A stretch of 5,387 nt of DNA from Roseimaritima sp. (GCA_007124075.1 SLFV01000037.1:1-5387); one strand, 5' to 3'. Positions 1 through 5,387 are shown, numbered from the stretch's first letter. Program-made: numbers and translations. The notes: generated by a model from the sequence alone, not told the origin.

Positions 1-899
1 ACCTGTTCAGCGGGTTTGCAGGCGCCAACCGACGGTCGGGTCGTCGCCGCGAACGTCCTGTTGAACCAGCGGTCGATGCTCCGGCACAGGAGCACGCCGC
101 AGCGGATGCCGATCGGGGGCGTCACCGCGACACCGCCGCGGCGGAGGTTCAGTCCCGCGGAACAACGGACCGTCGAGAACCGACGCAGGATTCGGGAATG
201 GTGGGGGACGCGGAGGCGCGTTCAGAGCGTCACAGTCGTCGGCGACCGCGACGTGGGGAGCGTCAATTATTAGATCAGGCACCCGCAGGTGCGGAGGATA
301 CTGCTAGCCGCGAGGCGGCCACGGACATCGATCGCGGCTGTGACACTGACAGTGGAAGTGACGGTGACGTGGTACCACGGCGGCGACGACGCAGGCGGCG
401 AGGGCGAGGCCCATCAGAGGCGCGCGGCAGCGAATTGATCGAAGCCACTGACGAGGTTTTCTCCGAACAAGCTGACCAGCCGACGGTCACAGGGAAGGGT
501 CGTCGTGACCGAGATCAGGAGACGCCCAAAGGCTCTCGTCGGGCTGAACGTCCTGACCCTCTGTTTGATGATGACCATGAAGACGCCGACGAAGTCGCCG
601 AACTGCGGCGCAACCGTCCACGCCGAAGGCAAAACGATGAAGCGGGGCCAGCCTCCAGGGTGGAAGGCAGAACAACCGCGCGACGGTCTTCCAGCGATCC
701 GCGCGATGAAAGCGGGTCTCGTTCTAGGGATACGTCACTGGACGATTACGTGCCGCTGAAGAAGGGGTCCGCCGTGGTAACGTGGTCGGACACGATTGAC
801 ATCTTGGTTTCAGCCAACCTTGCCAATCGGAAGGGAGATTCGCGAACGCGTGGACGCGGTCGAGGCAACGGTGACTCGGGCAGGCGGCAGGATCGCTAG
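1..899 (+). CDS. Arg/Asp-rich low-complexity protein, C-terminal part (5' end outside window)
   Basis: I do not recognise a named family. The reading frame is open from base 3 to the TAG at 897-899 and shows no stop before the window edge. The internal ATG at 198 is therefore probably not the start, and 298 C-terminal residues are visible. Almost all of it is low-complexity and probably disordered, mixing Arg with Asp, Glu, Ser, Gly and Pro. Eight consecutive arginines are encoded at 378-401 with four different Arg codons. Near the end a more ordered block appears (DYVPLKKGSAVVTW, then SDTIDILVSANLANRKG), followed by an RG-rich tail (RTRGRGRGNG). Arg-rich and RG-rich tails often bind nucleic acids or drive condensation, so a role with RNA or DNA is an inference only. 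An ordered domain may lie upstream. A 164-base gap separates it from the next gene, so it is probably not in the Tad operon. Coding status is fairly sure; function is unknown. Confidence 0.8.
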   Translation, partial: LFSGFAGANRRSGRRRERPVEPAVDAPAQEHAAADADRGRHRDTAAAEVQSRGTTDRREPTQDSGMVGDAEARSERHSRRRPRRGERQLLDQAPAGAEDTASREAATDIDRGCDTDSGSDGDVVPRRRRRRRRGRGPSEARGSELIEATDEVFSEQADQPTVTGKGRRDRDQETPKGSRRAERPDPLFDDDHEDADEVAELRRNRPRRRQNDEAGPASRVEGRTTARRSSSDPRDESGSRSRDTSLDDYVPLKKGSAVVTWSDTIDILVSANLANRKGDSRTRGRGRGNGDSGRRQDR

Positions 900-931
900 A
901 TTCCTGCTAATCGCCGACTGGTTTGTTGGTC

Positions 932-988
932 AGGTCACGTTTTCAATGCCTCCATGACGACCGGGCCTCCGCTGGTGACCTAGCTTTT
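932..988 (+). terminator. Possible weak terminator-like inverted repeat after the Arg-rich gene
   Basis: AGGTCAC at 932-938 is the exact reverse complement of GTGACCT at 975-981, and TTTT follows at 985-988. The spacing and position (33 bases after the stop codon) suit a transcript end. However, the stem is only 7 bp, the loop is 36 bases and the T-run is short, so an intrinsic terminator is doubtful. It could equally be an operator half-site pair or chance. Confidence 0.25.
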
Positions 989-992
989 CATA

Positions 993-1022
993 GCCGTGTC
1001 GTTTGCTTCTGACAGCAACGGC
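993..1022 (+). promoter_or_regulatory. Possible bulged hairpin upstream of the HAMP-like gene
   Basis: GCCGT at 993-997 pairs with ACGGC at 1018-1022. Inside it, TGCT at 1004-1007 pairs with AGCA at 1014-1017 around a six-base loop, leaving a six-base bulge on the left arm. It lies about 40 bases before the ATG at 1064, in what would be the leader of that gene's transcript. No promoter boxes that I trust were found in 900-1063. This is a weak structure and may be chance. Confidence 0.18.
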
Positions 1023-1063
1023 AGTCACGTTATGGAACCGTATGCTCACCGCGAGAAAACCTT

Positions 1064-1513
1064 ATGGCGGCACTTGCCAAGAAACGCAGAAATCAGTCGT
1101 TCGTGGACTCCGAAGTCCAAGGCAGTTTGCTACGCAAGTTGGCGTTTCACTGGGTGGTGTTTGTCATTGCGAACACGCTGGCGCTGCTCATTTGGATTCG
1201 CATGTTCGAAGCACCGGAGAAAAACTGGCCCGCCGTTTTTGGTGATAGCCTGCAGCGTTTCCTGCCGTTCTACTTGGTCAGTTTGGCACTGATCCCCGCG
1301 TTCTTGTTGGACACCTTGAAGCTGACCAACCGGTTTGCCGGTCCAATCCTGCGGTTACGAAGGGGCCTAGCCAACGCGGCGTGTGGTCGCCATGTGACCC
1401 CCCTCTACTTTCGCGGCAGTGATTTCTGGCAGGAGATTGCCGACCACTTTAACACGGTTGTCTGCCCTGACCAAATCGAACCCAACAACGTTTCAGATTC
1501 GAAATCGAACTAG
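1064..1513 (+). CDS. Small two-helix membrane protein with HAMP-like domain and no output domain
   Basis: A 149-residue inner-membrane protein. After a basic N-terminus (KKRR at 6-9), two hydrophobic helices are visible at about residues 26-47 and 66-83, with a short non-cytoplasmic loop between them. Residues 84-133 then read like a HAMP signal relay: a first amphipathic helix with the usual proline (FAGPILRLRR, P94), a Gly-containing connector around G108, and a second helix with the typical acid and 'FN' ending (SDFWQEIADHFN, D120 and F129-N130). The protein ends 19 residues later, so no kinase, cyclase or chemotaxis output domain follows; it presumably acts through a partner protein. The ATG at 1064 is the only usable start, since an in-frame TGA lies at 1010-1012 and no alternative start codon lies between. 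The Shine-Dalgarno site is weak (GAGAAAA). It sits 63 bases ahead of the Tad trio on the same strand and may share its transcript. The HAMP assignment comes from motif reading, not from a profile search. Confidence 0.8.
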   Translation: MAALAKKRRNQSFVDSEVQGSLLRKLAFHWVVFVIANTLALLIWIRMFEAPEKNWPAVFGDSLQRFLPFYLVSLALIPAFLLDTLKLTNRFAGPILRLRRGLANAACGRHVTPLYFRGSDFWQEIADHFNTVVCPDQIEPNNVSDSKSN

Positions 1514-1576
1514 CATCCATCTTTGATACCGACGCCCTGTCAACGCACTGGCTACTTTTTGTTTGAGTTCTACGAA

Positions 1577-2014
1577 ATGTCTCGCCCATCCCCTCGCGCG
1601 GCGTCCCCGCTACGATTACCCCGTGGTCAACGTCATGATCATCGCGGAGCGGCAGTGCTGGAGTTTGCGGTTTGCCTGCCGCTGCTAATGCTGCTGGTTT
1701 TTGGTGTGATCGAAGCGACGGGTTTCATTTTCCTGAAACAGACGTTGAACGTTGCTGCCTACGAGGCCGCGCGCGAGGCGGTCCAGCATCGCGGTACCAA
1801 CGAACTGGCCTTCCAGCGTGCCACCGCCATTTTGACATCTCGCAACATTCACGGAGCAGAAGTCTTGATTCAGCCAGCGAACTTCGAATCAATTAATCGC
1901 GGTGACAGCGTGATGGTACAAGTCGCCGCGCCGACCGGCCCCAACAGCACACTTGCGGGCCAGTTTTTGAACAATCGCGGCCTGACGGTCCAAGTGATCA
2001 TGGTGAAAGAATGA
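1577..2014 (+). CDS. tadE: TadE-like pseudopilin (first copy)
   Basis: A 145-residue TadE-family protein (tight adherence / Flp pilus assembly), expected to be a minor pseudopilin anchored in the inner membrane with its C-terminal part outside. A basic leader of 24 residues ends in HRG, followed by AAVLEF: this is the Flp/TadE prepilin peptidase site, cut after G24 with glutamate at +5 (E29). The hydrophobic helix continues to about residue 52 (AVCLPLLMLLVFGVIEATGF) and is followed by the family's 'LNVAAYEAAREAV' helix and a beta-rich C-terminal part. I start it at the ATG at 1577. The same frame is open back to a TTG at 1523, but this would add 18 residues unlike a prepilin leader, and GAG at 1565-1567 is a weak ribosome site for 1577. 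Its end overlaps the next gene by four bases (ATGA), so the two are translationally coupled. A TadV-type peptidase must be encoded elsewhere. The family call is firm; the exact role in a pilus is inferred. Confidence 0.9.
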   Translation: MSRPSPRAASPLRLPRGQRHDHRGAAVLEFAVCLPLLMLLVFGVIEATGFIFLKQTLNVAAYEAAREAVQHRGTNELAFQRATAILTSRNIHGAEVLIQPANFESINRGDSVMVQVAAPTGPNSTLAGQFLNNRGLTVQVIMVKE

Positions 2015-3042
2015 AAAGCGTCAGCCTCCATTGTCGACCGCAGCGAAGCGGTGCCATGCTGGTACTGCTATCGATTGCAATGATTATTTTCATGGTATTT
2101 GCCGCGATGGCGATTGAATTATCGCGAATCCAATTGTCCAGGACCGAACTGCGAACCAGTACGGATGCGGCCGCCAAAGCAGCCGCAGAAGCGTTGGCTC
2201 GCACGCAAGACCTTGATACCGCAATCCGACGTGGTCAGGAAATCGCTGCGGTCAATCGGGTGAATGGCCAACCCGTTTTGCTCCGCCCGGATGATTTCCA
2301 ATTTGGACGCTCGATTGAAGACCCCCGAACGGGTAAATTTGCGTTTAACGACCAGACTCGCCCGATCAACAGCATCCGAGTCCGCAGTGCACGCGACCAG
2401 CAATCGGTCTCTAGGGCGATTCCGCTCCTGTTTGCTAAAACACTGGGACGCGAAGTCTTCGAAATCCGGCAACAGGCAACGGCCACGTACCTGGAGCGAG
2501 ACATCGTCTTGGTCATCGATCGCAGTGGATCGATGCGTGGCGAGCCATTCCGTGGCTTACGGGAAGCGATCGATCTGTTTGCCCAAACCCTACTTCACAG
2601 TCCTGTGAACCAGCGTGTCGGGTTGGCCTCCTACAGCTCCGCCGCAACGGTGGACCTGTGGTTGACCGAGGACACCAGCGAACTGACCGCAGCCATGGCC
2701 CCCTTGCAAGCCGCCGGTTGGACCAGCATCTCCGCTGGCATGTCAGCTGGCCAGCGGATCTTGGCACAAAGCGGCAATCCTGACTTTGTGGAACGGACAA
2801 TGATCGTGATGACCGATGGGCATCATAATCGCGGGCGCGAACCGCGGGAGGTTGCGCAGCCGCTGGCCACTGAGGGTGTGACGATCCACACGATTACGTT
2901 CACCCCAGCGGCCGATGTCGCGAGGATGCGCGAGGTAGCAACCCTAGGACGTGGTCGACACTATCACGCCGACGATACCGAACAATTGCGTAAGGTGTAT
3001 CACGAAATCGCGTTGACACTCAGTACGATTCTGACCCAATGA
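2011..3042 (+). CDS. tadG: TadG-like protein with C-terminal von Willebrand factor A (VWA) domain
   Basis: A 343-residue TadG-type envelope protein. One hydrophobic helix at residues 15-38 (AMLVLLSIAMIIFMVFAAMA), preceded by basic residues, anchors it. Then comes the typical TadG helix (STDAAAKAAAEALA) that follows the anchor. Residues 164-335 form a VWA domain with a complete metal-ion-dependent adhesion site: DRSGS (D170, S172, S174), threonine in GWTSIS (T238) and aspartate in MTDGH (D269). A metal-dependent contact with a surface or partner protein outside the membrane is therefore likely. Unlike its TadE neighbours, it has Gly14 but Leu instead of Glu at +5, so it probably keeps its anchor uncut. 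The start ATG lies in the ATGA overlap with the TadE stop, with GGTGAAAGA just before it as a possible ribosome site. Its own stop overlaps the next start in the same way. TadG is known as a Tad locus component; its precise partner here cannot be read from the sequence. Confidence 0.93.
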   Translation: MKSVSLHCRPQRSGAMLVLLSIAMIIFMVFAAMAIELSRIQLSRTELRTSTDAAAKAAAEALARTQDLDTAIRRGQEIAAVNRVNGQPVLLRPDDFQFGRSIEDPRTGKFAFNDQTRPINSIRVRSARDQQSVSRAIPLLFAKTLGREVFEIRQQATATYLERDIVLVIDRSGSMRGEPFRGLREAIDLFAQTLLHSPVNQRVGLASYSSAATVDLWLTEDTSELTAAMAPLQAAGWTSISAGMSAGQRILAQSGNPDFVERTMIVMTDGHHNRGREPREVAQPLATEGVTIHTITFTPAADVARMREVATLGRGRHYHADDTEQLRKVYHEIALTLSTILTQ

Positions 3043-3518
3043 ACAGGCAGTCAATGTTACAACGCGCCTACCGAAGATCGTACCCTCACCCGCACGGCAT
3101 CCGGTCAGGATTGATTGACGCTACCGAAGGCAAGGCGTTTCGTCGGGGAGCCGCAGCGGTAGAATTCGCGGTGGTTTCAACAATGGCATTCGTCTTTATC
3201 TTCGCTGCCTTCGAGTTTTGTCGGGTCGCAGTCATGCGTCACGGAATTGACAATGCGGTGTACGAAGGCGCCAGACATGCTGCCCTACCCGGAGCCACCG
3301 CAGCGGATGCTCGTCAGGCCACTAGGCAGGTCCTGCACGCCGTTGGTATCCAACATGCGGCGATTGAGGTGACCCCCACAAACATCAATCGGCAAACACG
3401 GGAAGTGACGGTCAATGTAGCTGTCCCGTTGGACGCCAACAGCCTCGTCCCCTCCAACTTTTTTCGTGGCAAGACCTTGCGGCGATCTTTAACGATGGCT
3501 CGCGAGGGCATTCGCTAG
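3039..3518 (+). CDS. TadE-like pseudopilin (second copy)
   Basis: A 159-residue TadE-family protein, the second in the operon. It has an unusually long 37-residue basic leader ending in FRRG, then AAAVEF: the prepilin peptidase site after G37 with glutamate at +5 (E42). The hydrophobic helix runs on to about residue 59 (AVVSTMAFVFIFAAFEF), followed by 'IDNAVYEGARHAALPG', the counterpart of the 'LNVAAYEAAREAV' helix in the first copy, and a beta-rich tail. Outside these core segments the two copies differ strongly, so this is an old duplication or a separate subunit (it sits in the place that TadF may take in other Tad loci) and not a recent copy. The ATG at 3039 overlaps the tadG stop (ATGA) and has no good Shine-Dalgarno sequence, so translation probably depends on re-initiation after tadG. 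A later start (ATG at 3054, residue 6) would shorten the leader. Family call firm; specific role unknown. Confidence 0.88.
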   Translation: MNRQSMLQRAYRRSYPHPHGIRSGLIDATEGKAFRRGAAAVEFAVVSTMAFVFIFAAFEFCRVAVMRHGIDNAVYEGARHAALPGATAADARQATRQVLHAVGIQHAAIEVTPTNINRQTREVTVNVAVPLDANSLVPSNFFRGKTLRRSLTMAREGIR

Positions 3519-3526
3519 GGCGAGTG

Positions 3527-4420
3527 CTAGAATCTGGCTTGGCGATTGATCAGATACTCCGTCAACGCTTTGTCAAACGGCATACTGGTATCCATCGACA
3601 CATAGTCGATCCGAAGGTCACTACAGCGTTGTCGGTAGTCGGCCTGGAATTGGTTGATCGCATCGAGGTACTCCTGCCGAAATCCCGTAGCGTCAATCGA
3701 GATCTTCTCGCCCGATTCCGGGTCTTCGAATTCGGTGGGGCCGTCGTACGGAAAGCGGACCTCGGCCTCATCAAGGATGTGGAACAGAATCACATCATGG
3801 CCGCCATGCCGTAGTCGCGCCAGTGAGGAGAACACCGGTTCCGGATCAGCCAACAGATCGCTAAACAGCATTACCAAACTACGCTGTCGCAGCATGGAGG
3901 CCACTTGCGACAGGCAGGCGGGCAGGTCCGTTTTCCCGGCCGGCTGAAGTTTTGCCAGATGCCCCAGCATATCCGCTAGGTGCCCACGTCGGCTGCGCGC
4001 GGGCAGACCGGCTTGGACTTTTTCCCCGAATGTAATCAGCCCCACGGGGTCTTGCTGCATAATCATCAAATAACACAGCGAAGCCGCCAAACAAACACAG
4101 TAGTCAAACTTGGTCAACTGCTGGCGGTGAGTAAACCCCATGGAACGACTGAGGTCCATAACGATATAGCCCGTCAAATTGGTTTCGGCTTCGAAACGCT
4201 TGACGTAGTACTTGTCCGTCTTTGCGTAGACCAACCAATCAATACTCTTGGGGTCGTCACCGCGGTTGTACCGCCGATGTTCACTGAACTGGACGGAAAA
4301 GCCATGGAACGGACTGGAGTGCAAACCTTGCAAGAACCCCCGAACTACGGTCCTAGCCCGAAGGTCTAGCCGCTTAATTTGATTGACCGCCTCGGGCGAC
4401 AACGGATTGACTGTCGTCAC
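3527..4420 (-). CDS. DUF58 family protein (VWA-like, probable MoxR ATPase partner)
   Basis: A 297-residue soluble DUF58 protein with no signal peptide or membrane helix. The N-terminal part has the run 'LDLRARTVVRGFLQGLHSSP' (residues 18-37) and the DUF58 hallmark 'EHRRYNRGDDPKSIDW' (47-62) followed by 'KTDKYYVKRFEAE'. The second half is a VWA-like fold with an intact metal site: DLSRS (D89, S91, S93), T164 in GKTDL and D188 in FSDLL. DUF58 proteins usually sit beside MoxR AAA+ ATPases and help them mature or activate other proteins; this is family knowledge and no MoxR gene is visible here. I start it at GTG 4418-4420, because AAGGGGAG lies at 4428-4435 with a seven-base spacer and this N-terminus starts shortly before the conserved region. 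An ATG at 4450 would add 10 residues and overlap dus without a ribosome site. It follows dus after four bases, so the two are probably co-transcribed. It converges with the second TadE gene. Confidence 0.92.
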   Translation of the reverse strand: MTTVNPLSPEAVNQIKRLDLRARTVVRGFLQGLHSSPFHGFSVQFSEHRRYNRGDDPKSIDWLVYAKTDKYYVKRFEAETNLTGYIVMDLSRSMGFTHRQQLTKFDYCVCLAASLCYLMIMQQDPVGLITFGEKVQAGLPARSRRGHLADMLGHLAKLQPAGKTDLPACLSQVASMLRQRSLVMLFSDLLADPEPVFSSLARLRHGGHDVILFHILDEAEVRFPYDGPTEFEDPESGEKISIDATGFRQEYLDAINQFQADYRQRCSDLRIDYVSMDTSMPFDKALTEYLINRQARF

Positions 4421-4424
4421 GGCA

Positions 4425-5387
4425 CTACTCCCCTTGCGTGCGATGAACATCGATCGGAGGGTAACACCCCGGGCCGTCAACCGCGTAATGCTTTGCCAAC
4501 ACTGCGTCGAAATCGGCAGCGGTTCTCAGCTTGGTAAACGCCACGCGGACAGACTCCATCAGTGGATGGCTGGCACTATATTTGATGCAAAATTTTCGCA
4601 TCATCAGAGGGGCTCGTTCGCTACCGTAGGTATTCTGGCACAACTCAAAATGCCGACGCATGACACTGGCCTGCTGCTGCAGCGTGGGTGGTGACGGCAA
4701 GGGAAAGCCCACCGCCAAAGCTTGGGCTTGTGAAAAAATCCATGGATTACCAATCGCGCCACGGGCCACCGTCACGCCATCGATTCCGGTCTGCCGAATC
4801 ATTCGCAAACAGTCCGTGGCGGTAAACAGATCACCGCTGCCCAAGATCGTTCGCTGCGGACCAACATGCTGTTTTACTTCGCGTAGAAAGTCCCATTTGC
4901 TGGGCCCGATGTAACGTTGCTGGACGGTTCTGCCGTGGACCGTCACCGCCGCCACCCCGACTGCGAAGGCACCGTCCAAGATTTCGAAAAAGTGGTCCCG
5001 CGACTGTGAACTGTCATCCATCCCCCGACGCATTTTAACCGTGACGGGAATTTCCGGTGGCACTACGTCGCGGGTGCGACGAATGATCTCAATGGCTACC
5101 GTCGGCTGTGAAAGATGAAAACCCCCGCGACAACGCCCCAAGACTTTTTTCACGGGACAACCAAAATTGATGTCGATGACGTCAAAACCGGCCTGCACCA
5201 ACCGCAACGCCCCTGCGGAAAACTGTTCGGGTTCCGCCCCCATCAGTTGGCCTCCTACGGGATGTTCCTCTGGATCCAAATCCAAGAAGTGCTTTGTTTT
5301 TTGCCGCTTTTTGATCGCCAGCAGGAACTGATCCAGCATGACCTCACACAACGTATAACCAGCGCCGTGCTGACGGGCCAGCACGTG
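4425..5387 (-). CDS. dus: tRNA-dihydrouridine synthase (Dus family), N-terminus outside window
   Basis: FMN- and NADPH-dependent enzyme reducing uridine to 5,6-dihydrouridine in tRNA D-loops or nearby sites; cytoplasmic. The frame is open to the window edge, and the early 'APMAG' FMN-binding strand expected at the start of this TIM-barrel is missing, so the true start lies beyond 5387; the GTG at 5384 is not it. Residue numbers here count from that GTG. The visible part holds GGQLMG (44-49), DINFGCP with the catalytic cysteine C76, VKMRRG with the FMN-contacting lysine K117, TVHGRT with H150, and the phosphate-binding elements GSGD (182-185) and ARGAIGNPW (208-216). A helical C-terminal domain (about 235-305) follows. 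The loop after the catalytic cysteine reads VKKVLGRCRGG, where many Dus proteins have a G-x-G-A-A-L type segment. It looks DusB-like, but subfamily and target uridine cannot be settled by eye. The TAG stop is at 4425-4427, four bases before DUF58. Confidence 0.93.
   Translation of the reverse strand, partial: HVLARQHGAGYTLCEVMLDQFLLAIKKRQKTKHFLDLDPEEHPVGGQLMGAEPEQFSAGALRLVQAGFDVIDINFGCPVKKVLGRCRGGFHLSQPTVAIEIIRRTRDVVPPEIPVTVKMRRGMDDSSQSRDHFFEILDGAFAVGVAAVTVHGRTVQQRYIGPSKWDFLREVKQHVGPQRTILGSGDLFTATDCLRMIRQTGIDGVTVARGAIGNPWIFSQAQALAVGFPLPSPPTLQQQASVMRRHFELCQNTYGSERAPLMMRKFCIKYSASHPLMESVRVAFTKLRTAADFDAVLAKHYAVDGPGCYPPIDVHRTQGE
4428..4435 (-). promoter_or_regulatory. Shine-Dalgarno site that fixes the DUF58 GTG start
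   Basis: Read on the minus strand, AAGGGGAG lies in the last codons of dus. It is followed by TAGTGCC, which contains the dus stop codon, and then the GTG at 4420. The seven-base spacing is ideal. It is the strongest ribosome site seen in the window and is the main reason for preferring GTG 4420 over upstream ATG 4450 or TTG 4480. The arrangement also suggests that ribosomes finishing dus can start DUF58. Confidence 0.75.

Noticed and set aside
7..282. Minus-strand open frame of 91 codons opposite the Arg-rich gene
   Set aside because: It is Pro/Arg-rich shadow sequence produced by the GC-rich coding strand; no start context, no recognisable motif.
372..405. Short tandem repeat or microsatellite at the Arg run
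   Set aside because: The codons are mixed and there is no constant repeat unit at the DNA level.
996..1292. Plus-strand open frames beginning at 996 and 1003
   Set aside because: They start with non-ATG codons, overlap the HAMP-like gene in other frames and show no coherent domain, whereas the 1064 frame has two helices and a HAMP-like segment.
1523..1576. TTG at 1523 as start of the first TadE gene
   Set aside because: The extra 18 residues do not resemble a prepilin leader; the ATG at 1577 gives a basic leader of normal length.
1514..1576. Possible promoter or terminator between the HAMP-like gene and tadE
   Set aside because: TTGATA at 1523 and the T-run at 1556-1560 were considered, but no -10 box at proper spacing and no stem before the T-run could be found.
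2119..2472. Minus-strand open frame of 117 codons
   Set aside because: Antisense shadow of tadG.
3980..4369. Plus-strand open frame of 129 codons
   Set aside because: Lies wholly antisense to the conserved core of DUF58, whose hallmark motifs are clear on the minus strand.
4421..4480. TTG 4480 or ATG 4450 as start of DUF58
   Set aside because: No Shine-Dalgarno sequence precedes them (the mRNA has CCCTCC there), and both overlap dus; GTG 4420 has an ideal site.
4383..4694. Plus-strand open frame of 103 codons
   Set aside because: Antisense to the dus C-terminus and the DUF58 start; no motif or ribosome site.

Overview
The window looks like a piece of a planctomycete chromosome, probably Pirellulaceae (Rhodopirellula-like). 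This is an inference from the kinds of genes present and their style: a TadE / TadG-with-VWA / TadE trio, a short two-helix HAMP-like protein, a short DUF58 protein of the 'LRARTVV...GFLQGLH' type, a Dus enzyme with a 'GCPVKKVLGRCRGG' loop, GTG starts, weak Shine-Dalgarno sites and moderately high GC. No rRNA, tRNA, CRISPR array, insertion sequence or phage gene was seen. No stretch over 300 bases lacks a gene; the longest gap is 164 bases (900-1063).

Left part, plus strand. The window opens inside a gene (1-899) whose visible 298 residues are an Arg/Asp/Glu-rich, low-complexity tail with an eight-arginine run, a short ordered-looking block near the end and an RG-rich C-terminus. After a 164-base gap come a small membrane protein with a HAMP-like cytoplasmic segment but no output domain (1064-1513) and then, 63 bases on, three tightly coupled Tad genes: a TadE-like pseudopilin (1577-2014), a TadG-like protein with one N-terminal membrane anchor and a complete VWA/MIDAS domain (2011-3042), and a second TadE-like pseudopilin (3039-3518). 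Both junctions are 4-base ATGA overlaps, so the three proteins are probably translated together and act together at the cell envelope. None of the Tad ATPase, platform, secretin or prepilin peptidase genes are in the window.

Right part, minus strand. A tRNA-dihydrouridine synthase gene (4425 to beyond 5387, N-terminus missing) is followed after four bases by a DUF58 gene (3527-4420) with an intact MIDAS motif. Its GTG start is set by a good Shine-Dalgarno sequence inside the end of dus. The DUF58 gene ends only eight bases from the end of the second TadE gene, so the two operons converge with no room for a terminator between the stop codons.

How they fit: the Tad trio is one envelope module, possibly with the HAMP-like protein as a membrane partner. 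The dus-DUF58 pair is a separate transcription unit of tRNA modification plus a probable MoxR-type chaperone partner. Nothing here proves a wholly new system. The best leads are the output-less HAMP-like protein ahead of the Tad trio, the symmetrical E-G-E pseudopilin module with a surface VWA domain, and the DUF58 gene linked to dus instead of to a MoxR ATPase.
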